Below are positions 1 through 7,559 of a DNA stretch of 64,000 nucleotides, in pieces. Location: the NCBI GenBank assembly GCA_900316165.1, contig ONBW01000001.1, positions 24,403 to 88,402 on the forward strand. Reading direction: 5' to 3'. Both the position numbers and the translations under genes were made by a program. Below the pieces are notes generated by a model, which worked only from the letters and a program-made list of their open reading frames with translations, was not told the DNA's origin and made no database searches. Position 1 is the stretch's first letter. The number at the start of each line of letters is the position of its first letter. The stretch comes from an uncultured Lachnospiraceae bacterium (lineage in GTDB: Bacteria; Bacillota; Clostridia; Lachnospirales; Lachnospiraceae).

Positions 1-760
1 GCACTGCAATGAATTCATTCCTGCTGACTGACGGGGATTCGCCATCAGAATAAATGCTTCCTGCTGTGTCTCTGATTTCGGCTGGGAAGTCACGGGTTTT
101 GGTCGAGAAGTTTATACCGATTCCTGTGATGTACCAGAGAGGTTTTTTGAGGTCGGCATCAAAACCGGCTTCAGTAAGGATGCCGCAGATTTTTCTGCCG
201 TTTAATACACAGGAATTTGGCTTGGAGAATTCTGCCTTTTTGCCGCAGACCTGCTTGATTGTACGGCAGATGCATTTTGCAACGGAGGCGGTTATTTTTC
301 CGGGATCCTTAAGCTGCATCTGGTCCGGGTACATGATGACGCTTAAATAGATGCCGCCGGCTGGGGACGAAAATGACTTTCCGGTGTGTCCTTGTCCTCC
401 GGTCTGCGATTCAGCTATGACTGCGGTGCCGTGAGTGGCTCCGTTTGAGAGTTGGCGCAGAGCCTCTTTGTTTGTCGAATCTATCGAGTCAAAAACAAAG
501 ACATTCTCTGGATCATAATCGAGTTGCATAGCTTCAAAGAACGGAATCATGCCTTCTCTCGAGAGCTTGTCAGAATGCTCAGACAGACAGTAGCCCTTCT
601 TCGTCGCAGCAGAGATATCGTATCCCCTTTCACGCAGAGTATTTACAGCCTTCCAGACCGCATTCCTGGATATATCAAGCTCTTCAGCAAGCTCTGCCCC
701 GGAGAACCATTTGCCCCGGTTTCTTTCAAGACATTCAAGCACCATTTCAACAGTGGTCAT
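1..760 (-). CDS. birA: Biotin-protein ligase / biotin repressor BirA (3' end cut off by the window edge)
   Basis: The minus strand is open from the ATG at 760 to the window edge, giving 253 codons without a stop. The first ~60 residues form a helix-turn-helix (LAEELDISRNAVWKAV), as in BirA proteins that also repress biotin genes. The ligase domain follows, with FDSIDSTN, ESQTGGQGHTGK and a KPNS segment. The family joins biotin to carboxylase Lys residues through biotinyl-AMP. The usual GRGRxGR loop reads GQGHTGK and the usual KWPND reads SKPNS, so several loop residues that normally hold biotinyl-AMP differ, while the Lys is kept. bioY and bioB lie on the other strand 1.5 kb away, which fits a biotin regulator. 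The C-terminal domain is outside the window. Confidence 0.9.
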   Translation of the reverse strand, partial: MTTVEMVLECLERNRGKWFSGAELAEELDISRNAVWKAVNTLRERGYDISAATKKGYCLSEHSDKLSREGMIPFFEAMQLDYDPENVFVFDSIDSTNKEALRQLSNGATHGTAVIAESQTGGQGHTGKSFSSPAGGIYLSVIMYPDQMQLKDPGKITASVAKCICRTIKQVCGKKAEFSKPNSCVLNGRKICGILTEAGFDADLKKPLWYITGIGINFSTKTRDFPAEIRDTAGSIYSDGESPSVSRNEFIAV

Positions 761-782
761 AATTTACCTCTTCGACAGCCAA

Positions 783-819
783 TTGTCACCTGATAATTTC
801 CTTTGTCACAACTATTATA
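783..819 (-). promoter_or_regulatory. birA promoter with a repeated TTGTCAC element in the leader
   Basis: On the minus strand a TATAAT box (814-819 on the plus strand reads ATTATA) precedes birA; its -35 is weak. Just downstream of this box the heptamer TTGTCAC occurs twice (783-789 and 803-809), exactly 20 bp apart; the second lies inside the palindrome TTGTCACAA. Two helical turns of spacing between promoter and start codon suit an operator. That BirA itself binds here is inference; the sequence only partly resembles known biotin operators. Confidence 0.35.
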
Positions 820-1029
820 CGACATTTTAATATTGAAATGTATATGAAAATAAGAAAAGTAAATTATTAAAGCGAAGCGATTTATGTTTGCACGACAGGT
901 ACATGATGACAGAAAAGAATTAAGTCGTTATAATGAAATAAAAAAAGAAACGAGTAACCCTCTCAGCAATAATCGCTTACCAGAAAAAAACTCATTTCTT
1001 GGTTGGTATATTACAACTATTTTTGTGAA
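820..1029. other. AT-rich intergenic stretch without a supported gene
   Basis: This stretch lies between the birA leader and the promoter of the Nudix-Maf gene. It is AT-rich. An open frame of 62 codons (884-1072) starts without a ribosome-binding site, runs over the downstream promoter, and has no recognisable domain, so I do not call it a gene. Confidence 0.5.
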
Positions 1030-1059
1030 TTGTCAAACTAATTTTAAACTTTCTATAAT
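1030..1059 (+). promoter_or_regulatory. Promoter of the Nudix-Maf gene
   Basis: TTGTCA (1030-1035) and TATAAT (1054-1059) are separated by 18 bp, and AGGAAAGG lies before the ATG at 1086. The -35 overlaps another TTGTCA-type sequence like those before birA, which may be chance. Confidence 0.6.
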
Positions 1060-1085
1060 GGCTGTTTTTTAGGAAAGGAATTTAT

Positions 1086-2144
1086 ATGAAAAATACAACG
1101 CTGTGTTATATTTCTAAGGGTGACAAGGTCTTGATGCTTCACCGCACAAAGAAGCAGGACGATGTGAACGAGGGCAAATGGATCGGTGTCGGTGGACACT
1201 TGGAGCCGGGCGAATCGAAGGAGATGTGCGTGAAACGCGAGGTTTGGGAGGAAACCGGACTTACGCTAAATAGTCTTAAGTACAGAGGCGTGATTGATTT
1301 CTTCCCAGACAGATATGAGAGCGAGAGGATGTTCCTGTATACGTCTGATGACTTTGATGGCGAGATGCACGAATGTGATGAGGGTGATCTGAAGTGGGTT
1401 GAGAAAGACCAGGTGATGGATCTGAACCTGTGGGAAGGAGACAGGATTTTTCTCAAATATCTGGTGGATGACGAGCCGTTCTTTTATCTGAAGCTTAAAT
1501 ATCAGGGAGACAAGCTTGTTTCATCCGAGCTGATGCCACGGGTGATTCTGGCATCGCAGTCGCCGAGGCGGAGAGAGCTTCTAGAGCAGATAGATATTTT
1601 CCCGGAGATTATTCCTGGAGGGGTGGAAGAGTTTACACTTGAGACAGAGCCGGCAGCAGTAGTTGAGGACCTCTCTACGCAAAAAGCAAATGCGACTCTA
1701 TTAAAGCTGCTGCGCTCCGGCCATTATACATCTGAGAAGCCAATCATTATTATCGCAGCTGATACCGTAGTTGTATCAGATGGCAAAATACTTGGAAAAC
1801 CTGCGACACATGAAGAGGCATTTGATATGATCTCTGCCATTCAGGGAAAGACACATGAGGTCTATACCGGGGTGACGATATTTTTCTTAGAGAGCAAGAA
1901 TGGCAAGCCTGAATTGACAAAACGGAAAACTTTTTCTGAGATGACGCAGGTAAGTGTCTACCCGATGACTGAGGCAGAGATCCGCGCATATGCAGACAGC
2001 GAGGAGCCGATGGACAAGGCCGGTGCCTATGGTATCCAGGGAACCTTTGGAAAAAATATACGCGGAATCCACGGTGACTACACAAATGTAGTTGGCCTTC
2101 CGGTAGGCCGGGTGTGGAATGAGATAAAAGAGCTGTGGAGTTAA
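1086..2144 (+). CDS. Nudix hydrolase fused to Maf-type nucleotide pyrophosphatase
   Basis: This 352-residue protein joins two house-cleaning enzymes. Residues 1-140 carry a complete Nudix box (G37x5E43x7R51E52xxE55E56xG58) of the MutT/8-oxo-dGTP diphosphatase type. Residues 152-352 are a Maf/YhdE domain with ASQSPRR at 156-162, the AADTVV motif at 224-229 and a conserved C-terminal YGIQG. Maf proteins hydrolyse dTTP, UTP or modified pyrimidine nucleotides to monophosphates. Both halves would remove unwanted NTPs in the cytosol. The two domains normally sit in separate genes. There is no frameshift or internal start that would split it, so it is probably one polypeptide. The gene is followed by its own spacing and a new promoter for bioY. 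Confidence 0.88.
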   Translation: MKNTTLCYISKGDKVLMLHRTKKQDDVNEGKWIGVGGHLEPGESKEMCVKREVWEETGLTLNSLKYRGVIDFFPDRYESERMFLYTSDDFDGEMHECDEGDLKWVEKDQVMDLNLWEGDRIFLKYLVDDEPFFYLKLKYQGDKLVSSELMPRVILASQSPRRRELLEQIDIFPEIIPGGVEEFTLETEPAAVVEDLSTQKANATLLKLLRSGHYTSEKPIIIIAADTVVVSDGKILGKPATHEEAFDMISAIQGKTHEVYTGVTIFFLESKNGKPELTKRKTFSEMTQVSVYPMTEAEIRAYADSEEPMDKAGAYGIQGTFGKNIRGIHGDYTNVVGLPVGRVWNEIKELWS

Positions 2145-2157
2145 ATGTCATATTTAT

Positions 2158-2198
2158 TTGTGAAAATGGTTGACAAAAATGACAATAAGCGCTATACT
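2158..2198 (+). promoter_or_regulatory. bioY-bioB promoter, possible biotin operator
   Basis: A near-consensus promoter is visible: TTGACA (2170-2175), 17 bp, TATACT (2193-2198). The -35 box is embedded in TTGTGAAAATGGTTGACAA (2158-2176), whose ends TTGT and ACAA are inverted. Firmicute biotin operators have arms of this type but usually with a longer centre, so the operator part is only a suggestion. Confidence 0.55.
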
Positions 2199-2234
2199 GC
2201 ACATCAGCATTTGTAAAAAGAAAAGGAGTTTTTT

Positions 2235-2813
2235 ATGGCTGATGTGACTACGAATAACGCAAACAGAAGCAGTAACAATGCGAAGATCAGGTTCATCACA
2301 ACGACAGCTCTTATGGCTGCGGTGATCTGTATTTTGGGACCGCTGTCGATTCCTATTGGACCGGTACCGATTTCTCTTACAAACCTCGCTATTTATTTCA
2401 CTATGTATATACTCGATACCAAGCGTGGTGTTGTGGCATATCTTATTTACATGCTGATCGGTCTTGTAGGACTTCCGGTTTTCTCTGGATTCCAGGGCGG
2501 ACCGCAGAAGCTGTTCGGACCTACAGGTGGTTACATAATCGGATTCTTCCCGATGGCTCTTTTGATTGGACTTTTTGTAGACAAGTATTACAAGAAGCGC
2601 GTTCTCTGCGTAATAGTTATGGAGGCAGCTACCTGGATCGCTTACCTGCTTGGCACAATCTGGCTTGCAGTTTCAGCAGGCATGACATTTAAGGCAGCGC
2701 TTATGGAAGGCGTTATCCCGTTCATAGCAGAGGATCTGATAAAAATGGTTTTAGCCGCAGTTATCGGACCGACACTCCGTACGAGACTAAGTCGTTTCAC
2801 AGAACTCAATTAA
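2235..2813 (+). CDS. bioY: Biotin transporter substrate-binding subunit BioY
   Basis: This 192-residue integral membrane protein has the BioY pattern: a short charged N-terminus, a conserved GPLSIPIGPVPISLTNL segment, GLPVFSGFQGGPQKLFGPTGGY, and about six hydrophobic stretches. BioY is the S component of an energy-coupling-factor transporter and binds biotin at the membrane; it needs a shared EcfA/A'/T module encoded elsewhere. A strong AAGGAG site lies before the ATG. It is followed 24 bp later by bioB, in the same transcription unit. Confidence 0.93.
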   Translation: MADVTTNNANRSSNNAKIRFITTTALMAAVICILGPLSIPIGPVPISLTNLAIYFTMYILDTKRGVVAYLIYMLIGLVGLPVFSGFQGGPQKLFGPTGGYIIGFFPMALLIGLFVDKYYKKRVLCVIVMEAATWIAYLLGTIWLAVSAGMTFKAALMEGVIPFIAEDLIKMVLAAVIGPTLRTRLSRFTELN

Positions 2814-2837
2814 GAAAAGTTGAAATAAGGAACATAG

Positions 2838-3863
2838 ATGGACATTAAGGGATTAACAGATGAGATTTTAGCGGGGAAGAGGCTGAAGCGTGGAGAGGAC
2901 CTTTCATTTTTTAAAGATTGTGATCTGGCTGAGCTGAGAAGTGGAGCAGACAGGATCAGAGCAGCTTATAGTGGCGACAAGGTCGACCTCTGTTCTATAA
3001 TCAGTGGACGTGGGGGAAAGTGCGGAGAGAACTGCAAATTCTGTGCTCAGTCAGCACACAATCACACGAACTGTGATGTATTTGATTTCAAGGACGAGGA
3101 CGAGATCGTCGCTATGGCGAGATCAAATCAGGAAGAGGGAGTCGACAGGTTTGCCATAGTTGATTCCGGATACGGTCCATCTGACGCTGATTTTGAAAAA
3201 ATAATCAAGGTCGTTGAGAGGATGCACAAGGAGCTTAAAATCGAGCTCTGCTGCTCACTGGGCTTCATGACCAGCGAACAGTTTCATCGTCTTCATGTGG
3301 CAGGAATCACCGGCATCCACAATAACATCGAGACATCGAGGAGATTTTTCCCACATATCTGCACGACTCATACCTTCGATGATAAAATCGCGAATATCAA
3401 GCGCGCACAGGCCGAGGGACTTGCAGTCTGCTCCGGTGGAATCATCGGAATGGGCGAGGACTGGGACGACAGAATAGATATGGCGCTGACTCTCTCAGAG
3501 CTTTCGATAAAGTCGATTCCTGTCAACAGTCTTATGCCGATAAAGGGTACACCGCTTGAGAATCTTCCGAGACTTTCAGAGGATGATATCCTTAGAACGA
3601 TTGCAATCTTCAGGTTCATAAATCCTGAAGCAGATGTAAGGCTTGCAGGCGGACGCGCGCTGATGGCTGATAACGGCAAATGCACCTTTTCTTCTGGCGC
3701 ATCTGCTTCAATCACTGGCAATATGCTTACGACATCTGGCTCTACGATAAAGCAGGACAGAGCAATGCTTGCGGAGCTCGGAAGAGATATCACTCCGGAC
3801 TGGGAGAGACCGGAGGAGGAGAGATGGGATTATAACTTTAAATGGAAGGGAGAAGCAGTTTAA
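2838..3863 (+). CDS. bioB: Biotin synthase BioB (radical SAM)
   Basis: At 341 residues the length is normal for BioB. The radical SAM cluster motif is C62xxxC66xxC69 (CGENCKFC), followed by AQSAHN as in BioB. Later Cys residues and the VRLAGGR segment match the region that holds the auxiliary [2Fe-2S] cluster. The enzyme inserts sulfur into dethiobiotin. bioA, bioD and bioF are not in the window. With BioY as neighbour, the cell may import biotin or a late precursor and finish it, but the rest of the pathway could be elsewhere. Confidence 0.93.
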   Translation: MDIKGLTDEILAGKRLKRGEDLSFFKDCDLAELRSGADRIRAAYSGDKVDLCSIISGRGGKCGENCKFCAQSAHNHTNCDVFDFKDEDEIVAMARSNQEEGVDRFAIVDSGYGPSDADFEKIIKVVERMHKELKIELCCSLGFMTSEQFHRLHVAGITGIHNNIETSRRFFPHICTTHTFDDKIANIKRAQAEGLAVCSGGIIGMGEDWDDRIDMALTLSELSIKSIPVNSLMPIKGTPLENLPRLSEDDILRTIAIFRFINPEADVRLAGGRALMADNGKCTFSSGASASITGNMLTTSGSTIKQDRAMLAELGRDITPDWERPEEERWDYNFKWKGEAV

Positions 3864-3895
3864 AAACGCCTCCCTTTTTACCTCACTCACAACTT

Positions 3896-3932
3896 AAAAA
3901 AACGCCTCAGGATTTTTCCTGGGGCGTTTTTT
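3896..3932 (+). terminator. Rho-independent terminator after bioB
   Basis: ACGCCTCAGGA (3902-3912) pairs with TCCTGGGGCGT (3917-3926+) and is followed by a run of T. The A run on the left side could make it work for the other strand too. Confidence 0.85.
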
Positions 3933-4086
3933 CACGCCATCTTATCCTGCAGATGGAAATACGCATTCTTTGGCATCTCTACCTTTTTTATGACAGTCTC
4001 TATGAATCCGCGCACAGGCTGCTCGGAGATCTGCTGGAAAGCGGTATTTTTACAAGTGTGTAAATGATATTTTTTGATATTCGGGG

Positions 4087-4115
4087 TTGCCCTCAAAATA
4101 CCAATGCGGTAAAAT
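4087..4115 (+). promoter_or_regulatory. Promoter of yhaM
   Basis: TTGCCC (4087-4092), 17 bp, TAAAAT (4110-4115), about 40 bp before the start codon. Confidence 0.5.
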
Positions 4116-4156
4116 GGAAACCAAGGCAGGCGGGCTGCCTTTAGACTGGAGTTGAA

Positions 4157-5113
4157 ATGCATTTTATTAATCAGATTACAGCAGGCGAGCAGATCAGAGA
4201 AATCTACATGGTAAAGGACGTTAAGCAGGCTGTGACTAAAAACGGCAAGCCTTATCTGAATGTGACGCTTCAGGATAAGACTGGTACGATAAACGCCAAG
4301 ATCTGGGATCCGGATTCACCGGGGATTGAGGAGTTCGACGCGCTCGACTATGTGAGCGTCGGTGCTGAGTCCCAGGAGTACCAGGGGAACATGCAGCTGA
4401 TCATCAGGCAGCTTACGAAGGCGCAGGAGGGTGACTATGTGCCGTCCGATTATCTGCCTTGCTCGGAGTATAATATCGATGATATGTACTCGGAGCTTCA
4501 GAGACTTATCGATTCTGTAAAGACTGATTATATGCAGAAGCTTTTGAAGTCATTTTTCGATGATCCTGATTTCAAGAAGAAATTCTGCTTCGGCTCTGCT
4601 GCCAAGTCAGTCCACCATAATTTCGTAGGAGGACTTTTGGAGCACACGCTCTCAGTTACCCGTGTCTGCAATTTCTTTGCGAAGCATTATTCGTTCCTTG
4701 ACAGGGACCTGCTTCTCACCGCAGCTATCTGTCACGACATTGGAAAAATAAAAGAGCTCTCTCCTTATCCTGCTAACGACTACACTGATGAGGGCCAGCT
4801 GATCGGTCACATAGTTATCGGTGCTGAGATGGTCCGCGACCACATCAAGGATATTCCTGAATTTCCTGAGATGAAGGCTCGCGAGCTGATTCACTGTATT
4901 CTTGCTCATCACGGCGAGCTCGAGTTCGGTTCTCCAAAGAAGCCGGCTCTCTGCGAGGCTATGGCTCTTTCCTTTGCCGATAACGTCGATGCAAAGATGG
5001 AGACCATGCGTGAGTCTATCTACAGCAGCTCAGCTACATCACCGACAGCCTGGAAGGGCATGAATCGCTTCCTCGGAACAAATCTCCGTGGGACATTTCC
5101 GGATGAGGTGTGA
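4157..5113 (+). CDS. yhaM: 3'-5' exoribonuclease YhaM family (OB-fold plus HD domain)
   Basis: This 318-residue protein matches the usual YhaM length (about 314). An N-terminal OB-fold (roughly residues 15-95, with LNVTLQDKTGTINAKIWD) is followed by an HD hydrolase domain with HHNFVGGLLEHT and HDIGKI metal-binding motifs, then ILAHHGELEFGSPKKP. In Bacillus YhaM is a Mn-dependent 3'-5' exonuclease on RNA and ssDNA. GGAG precedes the ATG at the right distance. It is a single-gene unit, ending at a strong hairpin. Confidence 0.88.
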   Translation: MHFINQITAGEQIREIYMVKDVKQAVTKNGKPYLNVTLQDKTGTINAKIWDPDSPGIEEFDALDYVSVGAESQEYQGNMQLIIRQLTKAQEGDYVPSDYLPCSEYNIDDMYSELQRLIDSVKTDYMQKLLKSFFDDPDFKKKFCFGSAAKSVHHNFVGGLLEHTLSVTRVCNFFAKHYSFLDRDLLLTAAICHDIGKIKELSPYPANDYTDEGQLIGHIVIGAEMVRDHIKDIPEFPEMKARELIHCILAHHGELEFGSPKKPALCEAMALSFADNVDAKMETMRESIYSSSATSPTAWKGMNRFLGTNLRGTFPDEV

Positions 5114-5178
5114 AAACATTTAAGTGTGCTTTTTGAGCGCATGACTTCTGCCACTGATATTCATATTGATGCTATTTG

Positions 5179-5210
5179 CATGGCGCCGCGCAGCGGCGCC
5201 ATGTTTTTGT
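5179..5210 (+). terminator. Rho-independent terminator after yhaM
   Basis: Perfect 11-bp stem: CATGGCGCCGC (5179-5189), loop GCA, GCGGCGCCATG (5193-5203), then TTTTTGT. Confidence 0.9.
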
Positions 5211-5407
5211 GTGAATCATTTCGAGAGTTCGTGTATAGTACGGCTATTTCGGATTTGAATCTAAGTTGACAAGGTGTCATTTCTTGATAAAACCATCAAC
5301 CCGGCAGCCGACTGCTGCATGGATTGATCGCAACCTGATCCTATGGAAATAATACCACTATTTCCGGTGTATTATCAAGCACCCCCTTGAAAAACGATGG
5401 AAAACAC

Positions 5408-5436
5408 TTGACATAAGATATAACAAGATATAACAT
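5408..5436 (+). promoter_or_regulatory. Promoter of the AAA ATPase gene, inside a repeat array
   Basis: TTGACA (5408-5413), 17 bp, TAACAT (5431-5436). The spacer and -10 are built from the first two copies of the repeated decamer described separately, so a protein bound to the repeats would block polymerase. Confidence 0.6.
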
Positions 5437-5483
5437 ATGTCTGTAGATATAACAAGATATAACAAAACCGGGCAGATATAACA
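5416..5483 (+). repeat. Five direct copies of AGATATAACA with a 10/19/10/19-bp period
   Basis: Identical decamers AGATATAACA occur at 5416-5425, 5426-5435, 5445-5454, 5455-5464 and 5474-5483. They form two tandem pairs and one single copy, separated by unrelated 9-bp spacers. The array extends from the promoter spacer to the ribosome-binding site of the ATPase gene. Such exact phasing points to an oligomeric DNA-binding protein; iteron-like or operator function cannot be told apart here. Confidence 0.9.
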
Positions 5484-5494
5484 GGAGATTGGTT

Positions 5495-6538
5495 ATGAGA
5501 GGTGGAAATCCCTTTACACTTGATTTTGGCACAGAACCGACGAGCTATATATCCAGAAAGCAGCAGACAGATCAGATCATCAAAACTTTTTCAGCGGATC
5601 CATCGCCTTCACACATATATATGATCACTGGAGTGCGAGGCACCGGGAAGACAGTCCTGCTCTCGGAGATTGAGAACTATTTTTGCAGGGAAAACTGGAT
5701 TACCTGTGATCTGAGTATTGAAACGGATTTGCTTCAGGCATTTGCAGCCAAACTATATAATGTAGAGAAGCTTCGCACCTGGTTTATGAATGCAAAGCTG
5801 AATTTATCACATTTTGGTTTTGGCATCGAGATACAGGGAGTGCCACCGATCACAGATTTGGGAACAGCTATAGAGCAGATGATGAAGATTATCAGTAAAC
5901 AAAAAAAGAAAGTTCTGATCACTGTCGATGAAACTGTAAATTCTGCATCTATGCGAAAATTCGCAAGTGAATTTCAGATACTTCTTAGATCTAAGTATCC
6001 GGTATATCTGCTGATGACAGGACTATATGAGAATATATATGACCTGCAGAATGAGAAAACGCTTACTTTTTTGTATCGTGCGCCAAAGATCGCACTGGAA
6101 CCGCTGAATGCTTCTGCTGTCACCGAAAGTTACAGGAAGATATTTGGCAATTCGCTTGAGGACGCCAGGAGAATGGCTTCCGTGACCAAAGGATATTCAT
6201 ATGCGTATCAGGTTCTGGGATATCTGTGCTGGGAGATGAATACCTGTACAGTAACAGATTCAGTGCTTAGCGAATTTGACAGTTACATGGAAGAATATGT
6301 ATATGGTAAGATTTGGGAGGAACAGTCTCCTGTGAAGAAAAAGATACTTAAGGGGCTCTCTTCCTCTGAGAATGGACTGGTTACTGATATCCGTGAATCC
6401 ATTCAGATGTCTACCAGTGAGTTCTCAGTGTACCGCAGCAGGCTTATCAGGCAGGGGCTCATTCAGGCAGATGGATACGGCAGACTGGCATTTACACTGC
6501 CGAGATTCGATATATTTATAAACAATCAGATATATTGA
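5495..6538 (+). CDS. AAA ATPase with C-terminal winged-helix region (archaeal-type ATPase family)
   Basis: This 347-residue protein has a P-loop GVRGTGKT (residues 46-53, Lys52), a Walker B ending VLITVDE (Asp145, Glu146), a LLMTGLYENI sensor-like strand and a C-terminal part (about 270-345) that reads as a winged helix, ending in RLIRQGLIQADGYGRLAF. This organisation is shared with Orc1/Cdc6-like and archaeal-type ATPases found in many bacteria and of unknown role. I chose the ATG at 5495 because AGGAG (5483-5487) is 7 bases before it; the upstream in-frame TTG (5489) is too close to that site. The gene stands alone, and five repeats cover its promoter, which suggests autoregulation. Confidence 0.8.
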   Translation: MRGGNPFTLDFGTEPTSYISRKQQTDQIIKTFSADPSPSHIYMITGVRGTGKTVLLSEIENYFCRENWITCDLSIETDLLQAFAAKLYNVEKLRTWFMNAKLNLSHFGFGIEIQGVPPITDLGTAIEQMMKIISKQKKKVLITVDETVNSASMRKFASEFQILLRSKYPVYLLMTGLYENIYDLQNEKTLTFLYRAPKIALEPLNASAVTESYRKIFGNSLEDARRMASVTKGYSYAYQVLGYLCWEMNTCTVTDSVLSEFDSYMEEYVYGKIWEEQSPVKKKILKGLSSSENGLVTDIRESIQMSTSEFSVYRSRLIRQGLIQADGYGRLAFTLPRFDIFINNQIY

Positions 6539-6590
6539 GCAGGGTCAGTGATTCATCTGTCGGAAAGTGGCTTTTTCTCAGATAGTCTGA

Positions 6591-6869
6591 CTAAGCATCC
6601 GATATACTGTAAAGGATCCTGAACTGGAGAAGACAAAGCTGCTTGGAGATGCGTTAAGAGATGCAGAAAGAAAAGCAGAGGCGGCAGTAATTCTGGGAAT
6701 GCTTATTTTTCATCATAAGACAAGAAAGTGGAAATTCAGAATTCTTGTGCCAGTCTCTGTCGTGCTATGGGCAGGCGTTGAGGTGAACAGGGGAGGACTG
6801 AACGGAATCCTGCTTATGATCATGGAGGCCATAAGTATGGCGGCAGTGCTGCTTGTTACACTGATCTGA
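6591..6869 (+). pseudogene. 5'-truncated remnant of a small membrane protein
   Basis: An open frame from 6591 to a TGA at 6867 codes for a charged helix (DPELEKTKLLGDALRDAERK) followed by two hydrophobic stretches (VPVSVVLWAGV, LLMIMEAISMAAVLLVTL). A stop precedes it and no ATG, GTG or TTG exists before an internal ATG at 6699 that lacks a clear ribosome-binding site. I do not recognise the family. It is most simply the 3' part of a lost gene. Confidence 0.4.
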
Positions 6870-6879
6870 GGTACAATAA

Positions 6880-7098
6880 ATGGGACTTTTTAAGAAAAAG
6901 ACGGAGAAGAAATCTTATGATCCTGATAGACAGAAGCCGGTGATCCACTGTAGCATATGTAATGGTGAAAAAGTGGCTGGATTCAAGGATCTGGGGACGG
7001 GTCACTTTGATGATGTGATGCTGATACGCAGTGACTCAGACCTTCAGCAGTTCAGGGATGAGTATGGTATCAGCGGCGATATAGAAAAGGAGTATTAG
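6880..7098 (+). CDS. Small conserved-type protein with a CxxC motif, function unknown
   Basis: Seventy-two residues: a Lys-rich start (MGLFKKKTEKK), then PVIHCSICNGEKVAGFKDLGTG with a CxxC pair, then DVMLIRSDSDLQQFRDEYGI. The pattern is familiar from small uncharacterised proteins of Clostridia, and GAGG lies before the ATG. The single CxxC could bind a metal or be redox active but would need a partner for a full zinc site. Its surroundings are broken genes; this frame itself is intact. Confidence 0.55.
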   Translation: MGLFKKKTEKKSYDPDRQKPVIHCSICNGEKVAGFKDLGTGHFDDVMLIRSDSDLQQFRDEYGISGDIEKEY

Positions 7099-7108
7099 GA
7101 CAGGAAAA

Positions 7109-7355
7109 ATGAGTGAAGCCATAACAGATACAGATAAGAAAGCTGATCCATATATTGAATGCGGATCAAAAACAGGAAAAGTCAGCATTAAAAGCTTTTC
7201 GGGTAAATATAATGACACTTGGACATCAGCTATAAATGCCGGATTCGGCATGGAATAATTCAAGGGCTAATGTAACTGTCTCAATATCATCAAAAAGTGC
7301 TAATACTATTGGCGCAGTATATAAGATTGATACAAAGATGACTATGACCAGATAG
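7109..7355 (+). pseudogene. Frameshifted fragment, possibly of a secreted metalloprotease-like protein
   Basis: An ATG at 7109 with AGGA upstream opens 49 codons ending at TAA 7256-7258. Shifting frame near 7250 restores a coherent reading (AWNNSRANVTVSISSKSANT) up to TAG at 7353. The joined text, TSAINAGF-AWNNSRANVTVSI, resembles the start of matrixin-like secreted zinc proteases, but no HExxH is left. A one-base frameshift plus loss of the 3' part explains it best. The family assignment is weak. Confidence 0.35.
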
Positions 7356-7381
7356 TAGTAATGTGATGTAGAAAAGCTCTC

Positions 7382-7410
7382 TTGAATGTGGTATTCTTAC
7401 CTCATAAAGA
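7382..7410 (+). promoter_or_regulatory. Possible promoter for the NifX-like fragment
   Basis: TTGAAT (7382-7387), 17 bp, TAAAGA (7405-7410), followed by GAAGGAG and the ATG at 7434. Only moderately like consensus. Confidence 0.3.
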
Positions 7411-7433
7411 CGATTTTACTGAAGGAGATACAG

Positions 7434-7559
7434 ATGAAGATAGCAGTAACATATGATGAAGACAGTGAAGAGGTATTACAGCACTTCGGAAGAACACCCG
7501 CATTCAGAATATATGACGTTCAAGACAAGAAAGCAGAGGAGGATATTTACGATGAATAA
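7434..7559 (+). pseudogene. Truncated NifB/NifX-type domain (dinitrogenase Fe-Mo cofactor family), N-terminal 41 residues
   Basis: The peptide MKIAVTYDEDSEEV...QHFGRTPAFRIYDV matches the start of the NifX/NifB C-terminal-like family, in which about 110 residues bind iron-sulfur clusters or cofactor precursors. It stops after 41 residues. GAAGGAG gives a good ribosome-binding site, so the start is probably the original one and the rest is deleted. The end overlaps the start of the next remnant. Confidence 0.5.

Noticed and set aside
884-1072. A 62-codon frame before the Nudix-Maf gene
   Set aside because: No ribosome site, unusual composition, and it covers the downstream promoter.
3842-4063. 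A 73-codon frame after bioB
   Set aside because: It reads through the bioB end and the terminator hairpin.
5416-5483. CRISPR array
   Set aside because: Repeats of 10 bp with 0- or 9-bp spacers are far too short, and no cas genes are present.
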